Shown: positions 22,611-33,839 of the stretch, piece after piece
How the letters are laid out: each line of letters starts with the position of its first letter
How positions within the stretch are numbered: the stretch's first letter is position 1
Origin: Tilletiopsis washingtonensis
Taxonomy: Eukaryota; Basidiomycota; Exobasidiomycetes; Entylomatales
Length of the DNA: 64,000 nt
Direction: 5' to 3'
Assembly (NCBI RefSeq): GCF_003144115.1
Contig: NW_020312007.1
Span: 277,898-341,897, forward strand
The notes under the pieces: model-generated
What the model was told of the DNA's origin: nothing
The model's input: the letters and a program-made list of their open reading frames with translations, nothing else
The model's database searches: none
Made by a program: the position numbers and the translations under genes

Positions 22611-24153
22611 ATGTCCTATCCCGACTCGCTCAACTCCGTCGCGCCGCCGCCGGGGCAGTCGGCGCCCGGCCAGCCGCTGCCGCCGCACATCGACGCAAAG
22701 AAGAAGCTCGTCGTCGTCGGCGACGGCGGCGCCGGCAAGACGAGCCTGCTCATCGTCTATGTGAGTGCGGCGTGTGAGCGGCAGCAGGAGTGGGCAGATG
22801 CCTGCAGTGGTGGCGAGCTGCTGTGCGGCGGCAAGTGAGCAGTGGAGAGGTGCTTGCCGTCGCAGCAACTGCAGCAGTGGCAGCGGCAGTGCCAGTGTCA
22901 GCGCATGGGTGCCGCACTGGGCCAGCTGCCGCAGTCACAGTGCATGCGCTAGGCGGTACCGAGTGCAACACAGCGTCCGGCGCCTGCCTTGACAGAGGCA
23001 CACTTGCCCGTGCATATGCCGTGTTGCAGCTGCCGCCGTGCTGACGCCGGCCTCAGTCGGAGAACCGCTTCCCAGAAGCATACATCCCCACCGGTGAGTC
23101 GCACAGCGGCGCCCATGTCCCTCTCACACCCCGTGTGCTCACTCGCGCCGGCAGTGTTTGAGAACTACGTGCCCATCGTGCGCTTCGAGGGCAAGGTCGT
23201 CGAGCTGGCACTGTGGGACACGGCGGGACAGGAGGAGTACGACCGGTGCGTAAGGCGAGCTGGGCAGCAGAAGAGGCGGGCAGCGAAGGGGTGGAGGCGG
23301 TGCAGCGAGGGCGCAGGAGAGCGGGGCTGCAGCTGCGGCGGCGAAGGCTAGGCGTCTCGGGTGGGCTCGGACTGCAGAGTGGACGCATGCTGGAGCGCTG
23401 TCAGAGGCGCGGAGCAGGGACACTTGCTTGCTCGAGGGCTGCGAGCGCGGCACTCTTGGCATGACCTCTTTGCCTGCCCTGCTCAGCCTGGCCGCCGCTG
23501 CGGCTCGAGGACTGGCCTACGAGGTCAAGTACTGACACGCCGCGCGTCCTCCTTTAGGTTGCGGCCACTCTCGTATCCCGAGAGCGACGTCATTCTCATC
23601 TGCTTCGCCGTCGACTACCCCACAAGTCTGGCCAACGTGCAGGACAAGGTGCGTGCAGGGCGCAGCGGCCGAGTGGAGGCGAGCGGGCTAGACAGCGTCG
23701 GCAGTGCGGCGAGAGCCAGAGGAGGGCGAAAGGGATGTGTAGACAGGAAGACTGAGGCGCTGTGATCGCCTCTTAGGTGGCCTCGGAGTCGACGGAGGCA
23801 TTGCAAGTGTCCAATCGCTGCCTCTCATCCTCTGGCTCCTGGCTGACGACCTCTCTCAGTGGTATCCGGAGATCAACCACTTCTGCGAGGGCGTGCCGAT
23901 CCTGCTCGTCGGGCTCAAGACCGACCTTCGGTCGGACCCACACGCGCTCTCCATGCTGGCGGCCCAGGGCACGTCGCCCGTCACCTCCGCAGCCGGCGAG
24001 GCCGTGGCGCGGGCGATTGGCGCGGCAAAGTACGTCGAGTGCAGTGCCAAGACGAAGCGCGGCGTGCAGGATGTGTTTGATGCGGCGCTCAAGGAGGCCA
24101 TGCGGAAACGGTGGAAGCGCGGCAAGGGCGGGCGGAAATGCACCATCCTCTGA
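22611..24153 (+). CDS. RHO4: Rho-family small GTPase, Rho4-like
   Basis: Membrane-anchored GTP switch for polarity and septation in fungi. Exons 22611-22760, 23057-23093, 23155-23245, 23558-23648 and 23860-24153 give 220 residues. After a Pro/Gly-rich N-terminal extension typical of Rho4, the P-loop GDGGAGKTS begins near residue 38. The effector loop is AYIPTVFENY, followed by [20 protein letters not shown], then [18 protein letters not shown] and [11 protein letters not shown], which resemble Rho4 more than Rho1-Rho3 or Cdc42. SAK-type [10 protein letters not shown] is present. The tail has a polybasic run ([12 protein letters not shown]) and CAAX box CTIL, predicting geranylgeranylation. 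Three of its four introns (296, 312 and 211 nt) are far longer than the window norm. The paralogue assignment is likely, not certain. Confidence 0.9.
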
Positions 24154-24316
24154 GGGATGGCGAGAGAGAGAGGGTAGGAGGGGGGCAGACGCAGCGGTTG
24201 CCGCATCACGTCGACGCCGCACGAGCGACATTGTACATATCCACACACAGGGAGCGCTGCGTCCACGCGCGACGCACGCAGCACCTTCTCCTTCCGTTCG
24301 CAGCACATTCGCATTA

Positions 24317-26059
24317 TTACACTTGCTTGACGGTGCGTGTCCGTGTCTTGCCCTCTTGCGGCGGCTCCTCGCCCACCGGCCGCTCGAGCTCCCAGCGGCG
24401 ATGGCCCCACGCCCACATGGCGTCGAGCAGCAGCGCGCCGCTGGCCAGCGCCCAGACGAGCGTGATGGCGTAGAAGAAGTTTGCGTTGCCGCGGCCCGCC
24501 GTGAGCCAGAGGTGGTGGAAGATGGGCAGCAGCAGCGAGGCGTGCAGGAAGAGCAGCGCCGAGACGAGCGGGTAGCGCAGATCTAGCCGAGCGAGGACGG
24601 TGAGTGAGAAGCTCAGAGAGGCGATGCGGGAGGCAGACGCACATGGTATCAAGTCGAGATGCAGGCCCAGCAGGCCGAGGAAGAGCGCCGTGTCGGCCAT
24701 GCTCGGATACGACTTGCACGTGGCGATGATGCCGCTGAGCGCCGTAATGGCAAACACGGGATCGTTGCTGCGGGCAGAGGGTCAGCGAGACGTGGCCGAG
24801 TGCTGAGGCTCCGGCTGCGGCGACTCACGCATACTTGATCGTGAACGGCACGCTGTACGACGCGGCGTGCACGTTGAAGGCGAGCAGGAAGAAGTTGCGG
24901 AAGTGGTCGAAGATCTCGATGAAAAAGTACCACCAGAGGCCGATGTTGGGCGTCAGGTCCGGCAGCAGCACTCTGTGGGAGGCCTAAGTCAGCTCGCTGG
25001 CAGCCGCAGGCATCGCTGCAGGTCACGCACAATGTGCCATATGCGCGCTCGACGAACTCCCAGCTGCCAAAGCGCAGGGAGTGCGTGTAGAGCAGACCTG
25101 CCAGACAGCCGCACAGCAGCACGAGGCTCAGCAGCATGTGCGCGACTGGCACGCGCTGGTACAGCTCCTGCACGGCGACACTGCCGTCTGCGCGCTGCGC
25201 GCAGAGTAAGAGCAGTGGCGGCGCGAGCAGGATCGGATAGAGCGAGAGAAGCGACGCAGCTGCGAGAGAAGGGAGAAGCAGGATGCGCGAGCCTGCCGCC
25301 GGGAGCAGCTGTCAGTCTGCTGCCAAGGGGTCCCAGGCCAGAGATCTGCGGCGACGCACCGCGCAGAGCTCCGAGCAGCGAGAGAACGACGAAGAGGTTC
25401 GAGAGCGGCGTCATTGACTGTGCCAGGCTGGAGAGGATGGTATATGGCGAGAAGAGGTAGCTGAGGGCAAGGGCCAGGTGTCAGACAGCGACCAGCGTGG
25501 CAAGCGACAGGAGCAAGCGCAGCAGCGATGGCGAGACGCTGACGCAGGGTGCGGGCTCGGCAGAGCTACGCGGCGAGAGCGAGCTGACCATGTCTCCAGC
25601 ACGCCTCGCCCTGTGTGGGCCAAGCGCCCAAGGCCAATCACCACAGAGCAGGATGCGGCCCTCCAACACACCGCACGCCCGCCACGCCCGCCAGTGTGCC
25701 ACTCACAGTGCAGCGACGAGCTCGCCGCGGCGGCCCATGGCGCGCGCACACTGCGCCAGCGCCAGCGCCGCGAGCAGGTCGAGCGCCGTCCATGCCAGCG
25801 CAGCCGTCGCTGGCGACGCCACAGCGCCGCGCAGCAGCTCGAGGGCCAGCGGCGGCACGGGCGTGTCGGCGGCGTACAGCGGCGGCGCCTGGCCGGCGGC
25901 GTGGAGGGCGTGGCGGTGCAGCGCCTCAAGCAGTGCCAGGCGCGACGTCGGCGGCGTGCTGAGCTCGGGGCGCTGCGAGAGGAGCGGCACGTGCGCCTGC
26001 AGCAGCAGCCGCGGCCCTGCGGCCACGGCGAGGATGGCGAGGAGAGTGGGCGAGGCCAT
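24317..26059 (-). CDS. GAB1: GPI transamidase subunit PIG-U/Gab1
   Basis: Polytopic ER protein of the GPI transamidase complex, which attaches GPI anchors to proteins. Six exons (25707-26059, 25360-25460, 25031-25292, 24829-24972, 24643-24767, 24317-24582) give 416 residues, close to human PIG-U (435). Diagnostic stretches are YLFSPYTILSSLAQS, LPDLTPNIGLWWYFFIEIF followed by RNFFLLAFNVHAASY, and the C-terminal NANFFYAITLVWALASG. Intron 1 (25461-25706) is long at 246 nt. The 60-nt intron 24583-24642 has length divisible by three, so unspliced reading stays open, but removing it restores the conserved DLIPYLRYPL alignment. The gene diverges from MTG2 over 184 bases and converges on RHO4 with 163 bases between stops. 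Confidence 0.92.
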
Positions 26060-26243
26060 GCTGCACGGCCGCGGCGGCGTCGAGGGGGATGGGTGCGGGA
26101 AGCAGGCGGCGGCGTGTGCATCTCGCAGCACGGCCGTGCCATGGCGCAGCAGTTGGCCCGCGGCACAGACGCCCGCCTCGCGTTCTTCGCGTCTTGCACC
26201 CTGTCTCTGCTCCACATCATCCTCCTCGCATCCCTCTCCGGCC
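26060..26243. promoter_or_regulatory. Shared divergent promoter PIG-U/MTG2
   Basis: Only 184 bases separate the two start codons, so both transcripts must start within the same short stretch. The right half is C/T-rich toward MTG2. A bidirectional promoter is inferred from spacing alone. Confidence 0.5.
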
Positions 26244-28295
26244 ATGGCGTGTCGCCTCTGCGTCGCCACGCGCCGCTGCAGCATCGACGTGCTCGCCGGC
26301 GCCGCACGCTCGCTGCCCGCCTGGGCCACGCAGCCACGTCTCGCCAGCCCTCTGCGCACCGCCGTGCTGCCACGCCTTCAGCGCTCGCGCTGCTTTGCCT
26401 CGACGGCCGCACAGCGCGCAGCGCCCGAGGCCGACGTCAGCGACAAGGCCGCCCGCAAGGCGGCGTGGAAGCGCTCAAGCAGTGTGAGCGCAGCAGGCCG
26501 CGCCACAGCGCTGCGCACATCCTGACCCGCTCTGCCGCAGTCGGCCTCCTTCGTCGACTCGCTCTCCCTCGCCATCACCGCCGGCCGCGGCGGCGACGGC
26601 TGCGTCGCCTTCTCGCGCGCAAAGTACGTGCCCTACGGCCCGCCGTCGGGCGGCGGCGGCGGCCGTGGCGGCGACGTGTACATCCGTGCCGTCTCGGACA
26701 TGCGCAGCCTGGCGCGCGTCCCTGGGCGCGCCGAGGCCGGCATGGGCGGGCACGGCCGCGGCGAGTGGCACGTCGGTGCGCCGGGCAAGGACGTGACGCT
26801 CAGCGTGCCGGTCGGTACGCTGCTGCGCGTGCGCAAGATTGAGCCTGACGAGGACGATGAGATGGACGAGCAGCGCGTGCTGCGCGCGCAGTACGACGAG
26901 GACCTCATGCATCGCTACAGACGCAAGGGCATGCGCGGGCGGCCACGATCGCCGCGGCTGAAGCTGGAGCCGGAGCGTGCCAATGAGGAGGATGAGGAGG
27001 AGCAGGAAGACGAAGAAGCGGATCTCGACGAGGAGACGCGGCAAGCAGAGATAGCTGCACATGCGCTCGAGCGCTCCCAACGCGACGCCATGTGGCGCCA
27101 TTATCCCGGCGGCAGCGGCGGTGGCGGGGCTACGGGCGCCATGACGGCGCAGGGCGTCATCGAGGAGGCCGACGCCGACATTGCGCTGCAGCGCCGTGAG
27201 TTTGCCGCTGCCGAGGAGCGTCTGGCCGCGGCGCTGTGGCGCGAGCGAGGCGAGCAGGAGGAGCGCGAGCGCGTCGAGTGGCGCCGCTACTCCGGCGAGG
27301 AGCAGAAGCGCCTGCTGCGACAAGAGGCAGAAGATGCGGATCTGCAGACGCCCATGCGCATCATCGATCTGGTCCGCGCCACGCCAGCCGACTCGCCTGG
27401 CGTCTTGCTCGCGCGAGGCGGCAGTGGCGGCTTCGGCAACCCGTTCTTCCTCAGCACCGGCGCCATCTCGCGCTCGCCCAAGCTCGCCACGCGCGGCGCA
27501 TGGGGCGAGCGTGTGCACGTCGAGCTGGAGCTCAAGAGTCCTGCCGACGTGGGCCTCGTCGGCCTGCCCAACGCCGGCAAGTCGACGTTGCTGCGCGCGC
27601 TCACCAGCGCAGGCCGCGCCGGCGTCGCGACGGCCAAAGTGGGCGCCTACGAGTTCACGACGCTCTCGCCCAACGTGGGCGTGCTGCGCCTCGGCGACAA
27701 GGGCCAGCTGATTGGCGCGGGCCAAGGCGACATTCTCGAATCGAGCGAGGCGCAAGCTGCACAGATACAGGCGCGGGAGAGCACGACGGAGGAGGAAGTG
27801 GCGCGTCTGACGCTGGCAGACCTGCCTGGCCTCATTGCCGGAGCCTCTGCGAACCGCGGGCTAGGCCATCTCTTCCTGCGCCACGCAGAGCGCTGTCGTG
27901 CACTGCTCTACGTGGTGGATGTCTCCGAGGCACAGCCGGCGCCATGGGAGCACATCGCGACGCTGCGAGAGGAGCTGGAGGCCTACGCACCAGGCCTCAG
28001 TGAGCGCTGCGTCGCCGTCGTGGCCAACAAGTGCGACGTGCTTGGCCCGCCGATCCCCAACATCGACTCGCCGACGCAGGCGACGCGCTCGTCGAGAGAG
28101 GCAGCGCAAGAGAAGCTGCGGCGCCTGGGAGAAGAGGCCCGCAGACTGCACGACGGCCGGCCGCTCAAGATCTACGCCGTCAGCGCCAAGCACCGCCTGG
28201 GCGTCGAGGCGGTCGCGTCGGCCATGCGCGACGCCGTCACAGACGCCGAGACGGCGGAGCGCGGAGAGGATGCATCAAGGCACAAGTGGGTCTAG
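26244..28295 (+). CDS. MTG2: Mitochondrial Obg-family GTPase Mtg2
   Basis: GTPase required for assembly of the mitochondrial large ribosomal subunit. Two exons (26244-26483, 26541-28295) give 664 residues. The N-terminus (MACRLCVATRRCSIDVLAG, then many Arg and Ser and no acidic residue until about 65) looks like a mitochondrial presequence. The glycine-rich Obg fold starts at about 82 (DSLSLAITAGRGGDGCVAF, GPPSGGGGGRGGDVYI), is interrupted at about residues 178-370 by an acidic, coiled-coil-like insertion, and resumes at RGGSGGFGNPFF. The G domain has G1 GLPNAGKS near 419, G3 DLPGLI near 507, G4 NKCD near 575 and G5 SAK. The long insertion makes it larger than bacterial Obg (about 430) and yeast Mtg2 (about 518). 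The ATG context GGCCATGG is strong. Its stop is 56 bases from that of the next, convergent gene. Confidence 0.92.
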
Positions 28296-28351
28296 CCGCG
28301 CAGAGAATGTCACACTTGATCGCGCGGTGACAAAAGGCGTGAGCATTGAGG

Positions 28352-30479
28352 TCAGACTCCGAACGCTTCCCGCTCGCGTGTCCACCACATGGCGCCGGCG
28401 TCGCGCGTCGCGGCGTCGAGCTTGCCGAGCGCCTCGAACGTCTTCTCCGCCAGCGCCTCGCGCAGCTCCTTGGTCGGCGGCGAGTCGAGGATGTGTGCGC
28501 GGATGTGGGCGAGGTGCGTGTGCAGCAGCACGAGGTGCAGCGCTGGCAGCAGCGCAATGTGGGTGCTGCGCAGCGCCTGCAGTCGAGGCGTGACGTGCAT
28601 CGCGGGCTCCGAGAGGGCCTGGTTGTCGTCGGCAGCGGTCAATGCGTCGCCTGTGCTCTTGCCCGACGCTGCTTCTTCCTCCTGCTCGATCGCGCTGCGC
28701 AGGTCGTCGCAGAGCAGGAGCGCGAGCGCGTCTGACGTGGCGCTCGCCGCTTCCACTAGCGTGACGTAGCCCAGCTCGAACTGCTCCTCGGAAATGTGCG
28801 CATCGAAAGCCTGGGATGGGCTCAGCGAGGTCAGAAATGGAGCGACGCCACGGCAAGTGTGACGCACATTCAGCAGCACGCCGGCGTAGTACGGCGCCAC
28901 TTCCGCGCAGAGCTGAGACTGAGACGCAAAGGTGGCGAGGAAGACCGAGTGCGCTGCCTCGTACGTCTGCTTCCAGTCCGGCGTGTGTAGATAGCTGGCA
29001 GTGCAGCGTGAGCCTGAGCGCCGGATGACGCGAGCGGCGCGCCACACTCACGGTTCAGCCTGTCCCAGCAGCTGGCGCTGAGTCGTCGGCGGCAGGCTAG
29101 GCAGCAGCTGCTCTACAGCGTCGAAGTAGAACGTGAGACGTGCAAGACGGCGCTTCTCCTGGTCCTTCTCCTTGCTGCTCGACTCGCGCTCCTTGCCCGC
29201 TGCGGTCGCTGTCGGCGCTGCGAGGTGCCCAGGCCAGAGCATGTCTGTGAGCTCCAGCGCCGCGATGCCGTCTCGCGCTACTAGGTCCAACGCGGCGAAG
29301 AGCACGCGGTCCAGCGCCTGCGTTGAGACCTCGAGCCAGCTCAACGCAGCGTGCGTGCGCAGTACGGTCTGGCTCAGCTGCAGGTAGGGCACCGGCAGGT
29401 TCGAGGTCATCAAGCCTGGCGGATAGTCGGGCTGCGGCGTCAAGGCGGGCGTGGCGGCAGAGAGCGGCAGGACCAAAGGCTGCGCCGGGATCGCGTCGAG
29501 CAGGCCGTCGAGGAGCGAGTCGTGAACCAACAGAGCGGAGAAGAGCAGAGACTTGAAGTAGACGAACACCTCCGTCCGGCTAGCCTCGTCCACTGGAACG
29601 GACGCTTCAGAACCGCGCAACGCTGCATGTGTCATCTGACTCACGGGTCTGATCCTCCCACTCGCGACTCCAGGCCTCGGCGCGCTCCAGGAACAGGGAC
29701 AGCAGTGGAGAGACGTGTGCGTAGGTCTCGTCGGGCGACAGAGAGCGCGCCTGAGCTGCGTAGATTGTGGAGAGAAGATTCGAGATGGGTCCGAGATGAA
29801 TGAAGGGCGCCTCGGAGCGGTAAGCAGAGAGGTGTTTTAGGAGATCCTGTAAAGCGCGACAGGATCAGCGAGCAGTTCCTGAGCGTGCGCCAGACAGACA
29901 CCGCCGCTTTGACCGCCGTGCTGAGCACTACTTGCGACTCACTTGCTCTCCCTTCGGAATAAGCACCTCTGGCAGGGCGCGCGTGATCACGTCCTCCATG
30001 AGCGCAGTGAGGGCGGCGCTTCTGGGCGTGAGGACATCCTCCTGCAGCTGCGGCGCCAGGCTCGCGAGCAGCTGCGCTACGGCGTCCTTCTCCTCCTGGC
30101 CGAGTTGCTGCTCGACGAGCGCGTCGATGTGCGTGCCCCACGCCGGCGCGACGCGGCGCGTGCTGCGGCGCGTGTCTGCCGCTGCCAGCGCACCGGAGAG
30201 GAGCGAGAGGGAGACGAGCGACGGCTCGGTGCTGGGCAGGCTGGTGATCTGCGCCGTTTTGGCGGCGGAGAAGAGCAGCGGCGAAAGCGAGGGCAGTGCC
30301 GCCAGCGACGTCGACGAGAGGAGCGCCTGCAGCAGGAGGGAGCGCGTGCTCTTCTGGCCGAGATAGTAGACGAGCGATGTGTGCAGCGTCTGCGGGGGCA
30401 GCAGCGAGAGGTGCGAGATGGCCGAGGGATGCGGCGAAGAGAGCAGCGAGAGCAGCGAGGTGAATGTGGCGTCGGACAT
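28352..30479 (-). CDS. Conserved-looking helical protein of unknown function
   Basis: I do not recognise this gene securely. Five exons (29943-30479, 29645-29846, 29052-29592, 28868-28994, 28352-28810) join in frame to 621 residues with standard GTGAGT/GTGCGT donors and CAG acceptors. The protein is Leu/Ala/Ser-rich and predicted mainly helical, without a signal peptide or clear membrane span. It begins MSDATFTSLLSLLSSPHPSA; a later part reads HTPDWKQTYEAAHSVFLATF and AEVAPYYAGVLLN, reminiscent of helical-repeat proteins. I have a faint recollection of similar motifs in fungal peroxisome-biogenesis proteins (Pex8-like), but there is no C-terminal PTS1 (it ends REAFGV) and I would not assign it. 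Coding status is well supported by consistent frame, composition and splice signals. Confidence 0.75.
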
Positions 30480-30890
30480 GGTGTGTGCTGTGTGCCGCCG
30501 CCTGTGGCTGCAGCGGTGGAGACGGAGGTGGTGGAGGTCGCGAAGCAAGCGTCCGATGCTCCATTCACCCCGCACTCGGCCCGGTGCGGCCTCGCAGCCG
30601 GAGCGCGCGAGTGCTCCCACGGTGTGTAGGCTGGCGCACGGCCGCGTCACGTGCGCCACATCGACTCGCGACTGATGCAAGGCCGTTCGCTGTTACCAAG
30701 CTCCCTTCCTTCCTTCCTCATCAACCTCTCCGCGCTCCGCAGCATTGCCACAGACGGCTGCCTCACGCGTGTGCACTCCGCTGCGTGACGTGTGCACTTG
30801 CTCTGCCCCTGCGTAGCCGGCGTCTCTCCGTGTGACGGGTGCGCTGCAGAGGCTCCACATCGCCCGCTGCTCCCCTGTGCCTCATCCAGC
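30480..30890. other. Divergent intergenic region upstream of CstF64
   Basis: 411 bases between the start codons of the unknown helical protein gene and CstF64. The middle (about 30700-30740) is C/T-rich. No other gene, repeat or TATA box is visible. Confidence 0.5.
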
Positions 30891-32344
30891 ATGTCGGGCG
30901 TGGCTACGCGCGGCTCGCGCGTCGTCTTTGGTTCGTCTGCGCTTCGGTCGCTGCGCTGAGACTGCGGCTGACCTGTGCGGCAGTGGGCAACATCCCCTAT
31001 GACATGAGCGAGGAGCAGCTCATCGCCGTGTTCGCCGAGGTGGGCAAGGTCGTCGGCTTCCGGTGAGTGCCGCTGCCCGGACGATGGAGGACGGCAAGAG
31101 CGCGCCATGGCTGGGATCAGACAAGATCTTGTGCGCTCGCAGGAGGGTGCGAACTGGGCTCCTGGCGCTGTCTCCCGGCTGTTGGCTGTGCTGTCTCGTG
31201 CCGACGCATCTCTAGCTCGAGCGCGACTGACCTCGCGGCCCGGCAGGCTGGTCTTCGACCGGAATACAGGCAAGGCCAAGGGATACGGCTTCTGCGAATT
31301 TGAGGATGCCGAGACGGCGGCGTCGGCTGTGCGCAACCTGAACGACGTCGACGTCGGCGGGCGGTGTCTGCGCATCGACCGCGCGGAGGAGGACCCGCTG
31401 TTCGAGGGGCGGACCACACAGATGGGCCAGATGGACGAGGCGCTGCCGCCACGAGGTGCTCGCGGGCCGCGAGCATTTGGGCCCGGCGCACGGGGCGGCT
31501 TCGGAGGCGCGCCGCCGGGAGCGACCGATGGCGGATGGGGCAACCGCGGGGGACCAGGCGGACCAGGGGCGCCGCTAGCACAGCTGCCGCCGAACCTGCC
31601 GCCGGGCCAGAACCTGCCACCGGGCGCCGACCCGACTGATGCGATCTCGCAGACGCTGGCCAGTCTGCCGCCGGGCAAGCTGCTGGACGTGATGGCGCAG
31701 ATGAAGGTGAGAGTCGGCGGCCCGAGGGTGATGCGACGTGTGCTGACGCCCTCGCCAGGCCCTCGTGACGAACTCTCCCGACCAGGCCCGTGCTCTCCTC
31801 ACGGGCAACCCACAGGTCGCGTATGCTCTGTTCCAGGTGCGTGGCAGCCAGCGCAGACCTTGTCAAGCATCGGCTCACCGCTCGAATCCTCAGGCAATGT
31901 TGATGATGAACGTCGTCGACCCGGCCATCCTTCAGCGCATCATTGGCGCACAGGCCGGCGCAGGCTCCGCACCGGCACCGCCGCCGCAACAGCAGCCGCC
32001 CATGCCGATGCCACCACAGCAGGCACCGCAGTACAGCGGCGGCCCGCCGCAGGGCTACGGTGGGCCGCCGCAAGGCTACGGCGCTCCCATGCACGGCCAA
32101 GCACCCGGCCCGCCGCCGCCGCCGCCGCCGGCCGCAGCGCCTGCGCCGGCGCTGGGACAGGCCAACCTGCCGGAGGACCAACGAGTGCGTCGGCCTGCGA
32201 CGACAGCTTCGCGGCGCTCGCTGACACATCGTACTACAGGCACTCTTGATGCAGGTGCTGCAGCTCACGCCCGAGCAGATCAATGCGCTGCCCGAGAGCC
32301 AACGACAGGGCGTGCTGGCGCTCAAGGCGCAGATGGGACAGTAG
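30891..32344 (+). CDS. RNA15: Cleavage stimulation factor subunit CstF64/Rna15
   Basis: RNA-binding subunit of the pre-mRNA 3'-end cleavage and polyadenylation machinery. Exons 30891-30930, 30984-31062, 31247-31706, 31759-31836, 31894-32184 and 32240-32344 give 350 residues. The RRM spans about residues 11-88, with RNP2 VFVGNIPYD and RNP1 GYGFCEFED; the first intron splits RNP2. A Gly/Pro/Arg-rich stretch follows, then the hinge that binds CstF77 (about 170-240: LLDVMAQMKALVTNSPDQAR, then LLTGNPQVAYALFQAMLMMN). A Pro/Gln/Gly-rich region (GGPPQGYG repeats) precedes the C-terminal three-helix domain QVLQLTPEQINALPES with ALKAQM, which binds Pcf11-type partners. Domain order is complete. Intron 2 is long (184 nt). 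Confidence 0.93.
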
Positions 32345-33839
32345 CAATCGACCATTGCCCGATGTGCTGTCCTTGCCGCGGATCGGGAGCTGCTGTGACG
32401 AGGCAAAGAAAGCCACACAGCTCGCTCGCTGTGTGATCGAGTGACGAGCACACAGACACGCCTGCAGGTGTCGCCCTGGGGTCCTTGCTGCCCGTGCTGC
32501 AAAGCCGGGACTGTGCTCGCAGCGCTAGGCGGGAGGAGCGTGCGGCGCTCATCAGCCCATCCTCCTTTGCCTGCAGCGGCCTGGCGCAACTCATTCTATT
32601 CACTGTTCCCCGCACAGCGACCTGGGTGCCCAGGATGACCAGCCGGAGCCATCAGTCGATGCCGGAGCGCGCTGCCGTGCGGCCGGCATGAGCACGGCCC
32701 GTTCCCACCCACCCGATCGAGGCCATCGCGCGCTCTTCTGGCGCCGCCGGCGGTGCCGCAATGCTGCCCGTCGCTCGTCAGGCACCACCGGCTGCGAGAC
32801 AAGGCGTGGGGCGCAGCGCTGCGACGCGGCAGCGCGGTCTCAGTCGCAGGCGTGCACCATGCGCCGAGCGCCTGGCCGGGCGGCTCGTTGGCTCGCTTGA
32901 CGCCCGCTTCATGCGCCGGCGCGACCCCGCCCAGCCGAGTGGAGCCATCGCGCGCGAGAGAGAGGAGCGCCCGTGTCGGCTTTGTGCTGCATCTCAGCGC
33001 ACCCGAACTCTGCGGCTGTCGGGGTGCGGCTGCCGCTGCAACTGTGGTCGAGCTCGGGCGACGTCGGCCTCTCGAGCTCGCTTCCCCGCACCCGTGCGCC
33101 TGGACCGCAGCCGATGACGGCGCGTCGCTTTCACGGCAGACGCAGGATCGCGCGAATAGAGCGCGGAGCAGCGGGCGGAGCGGGCGTGAGCGCATCTGGG
33201 CTGGCGGGGGCGCTGCTTGCGCTGGTGGGGTGCCTGAGCCGTCTCTGAGACAGGCGTTCGCAGACGTCAGAGGCGAGCAAAGCGCATTTTCTCGCGGCTG
33301 CGGTGCCGCTCTCGCTGCGGGAGCCGGGTGTGGAGCAGGCCTCTTAGCGCCGGCGGAGTGACAGGCGTGCAGCCGCCGAGTCTCGCCGCCGCGAGAGGTG
33401 CGGTGCCGCTGCCTGCGCCGTGCCGCTCTCGCGGTACCCCGGCCGTGCGGGCAGCACTCCACACTCGCGGCCGTCGTCGTGTCCTGCGTCGCTCTCGCCG
33501 CACGGCCGCGCTTTTGCACTGCGCAGCTGCGGTTTGGCACGGCTGCGGTCGAGGAGCAGACGTCGCTGCATGCTCTGCTGTCGCCCTTTGCCAGCTGCAG
33601 CATTCGAAGAGGGGCCTGAGAGCAGAAAGCGGCAGCCGGTCGTGCGGAAGTGCTGCTCGAGATGCTTCTTCGTGCGGGAGGGCACTTCAGGCACGCCGCG
33701 AGTCTCGGCTGGCCAGCTCGCGCCGCGCACGGCGCACGAGCAGCACGGCAACATCCCGCTCCGCCCGCCGCACCGCAAGGCAGCCGCAGCCGCAGCAGAC
33801 CAGCCAGAAGCCGGCGCCCCGGCCGGGCCCCCGCAATTG

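Noticed and set aside
22761-23056. A possible snoRNA or other RNA in RHO4 intron 1.
   Set aside because: No C/D or H/ACA boxes or stable paired ends could be made out by eye; kept only as a question about intron length.
24583-24642. Reading through the last PIG-U intron, which is open and 60 nt long.
   Set aside because: It has full intron signals and its removal restores the family alignment; inclusion adds a non-conserved stretch.
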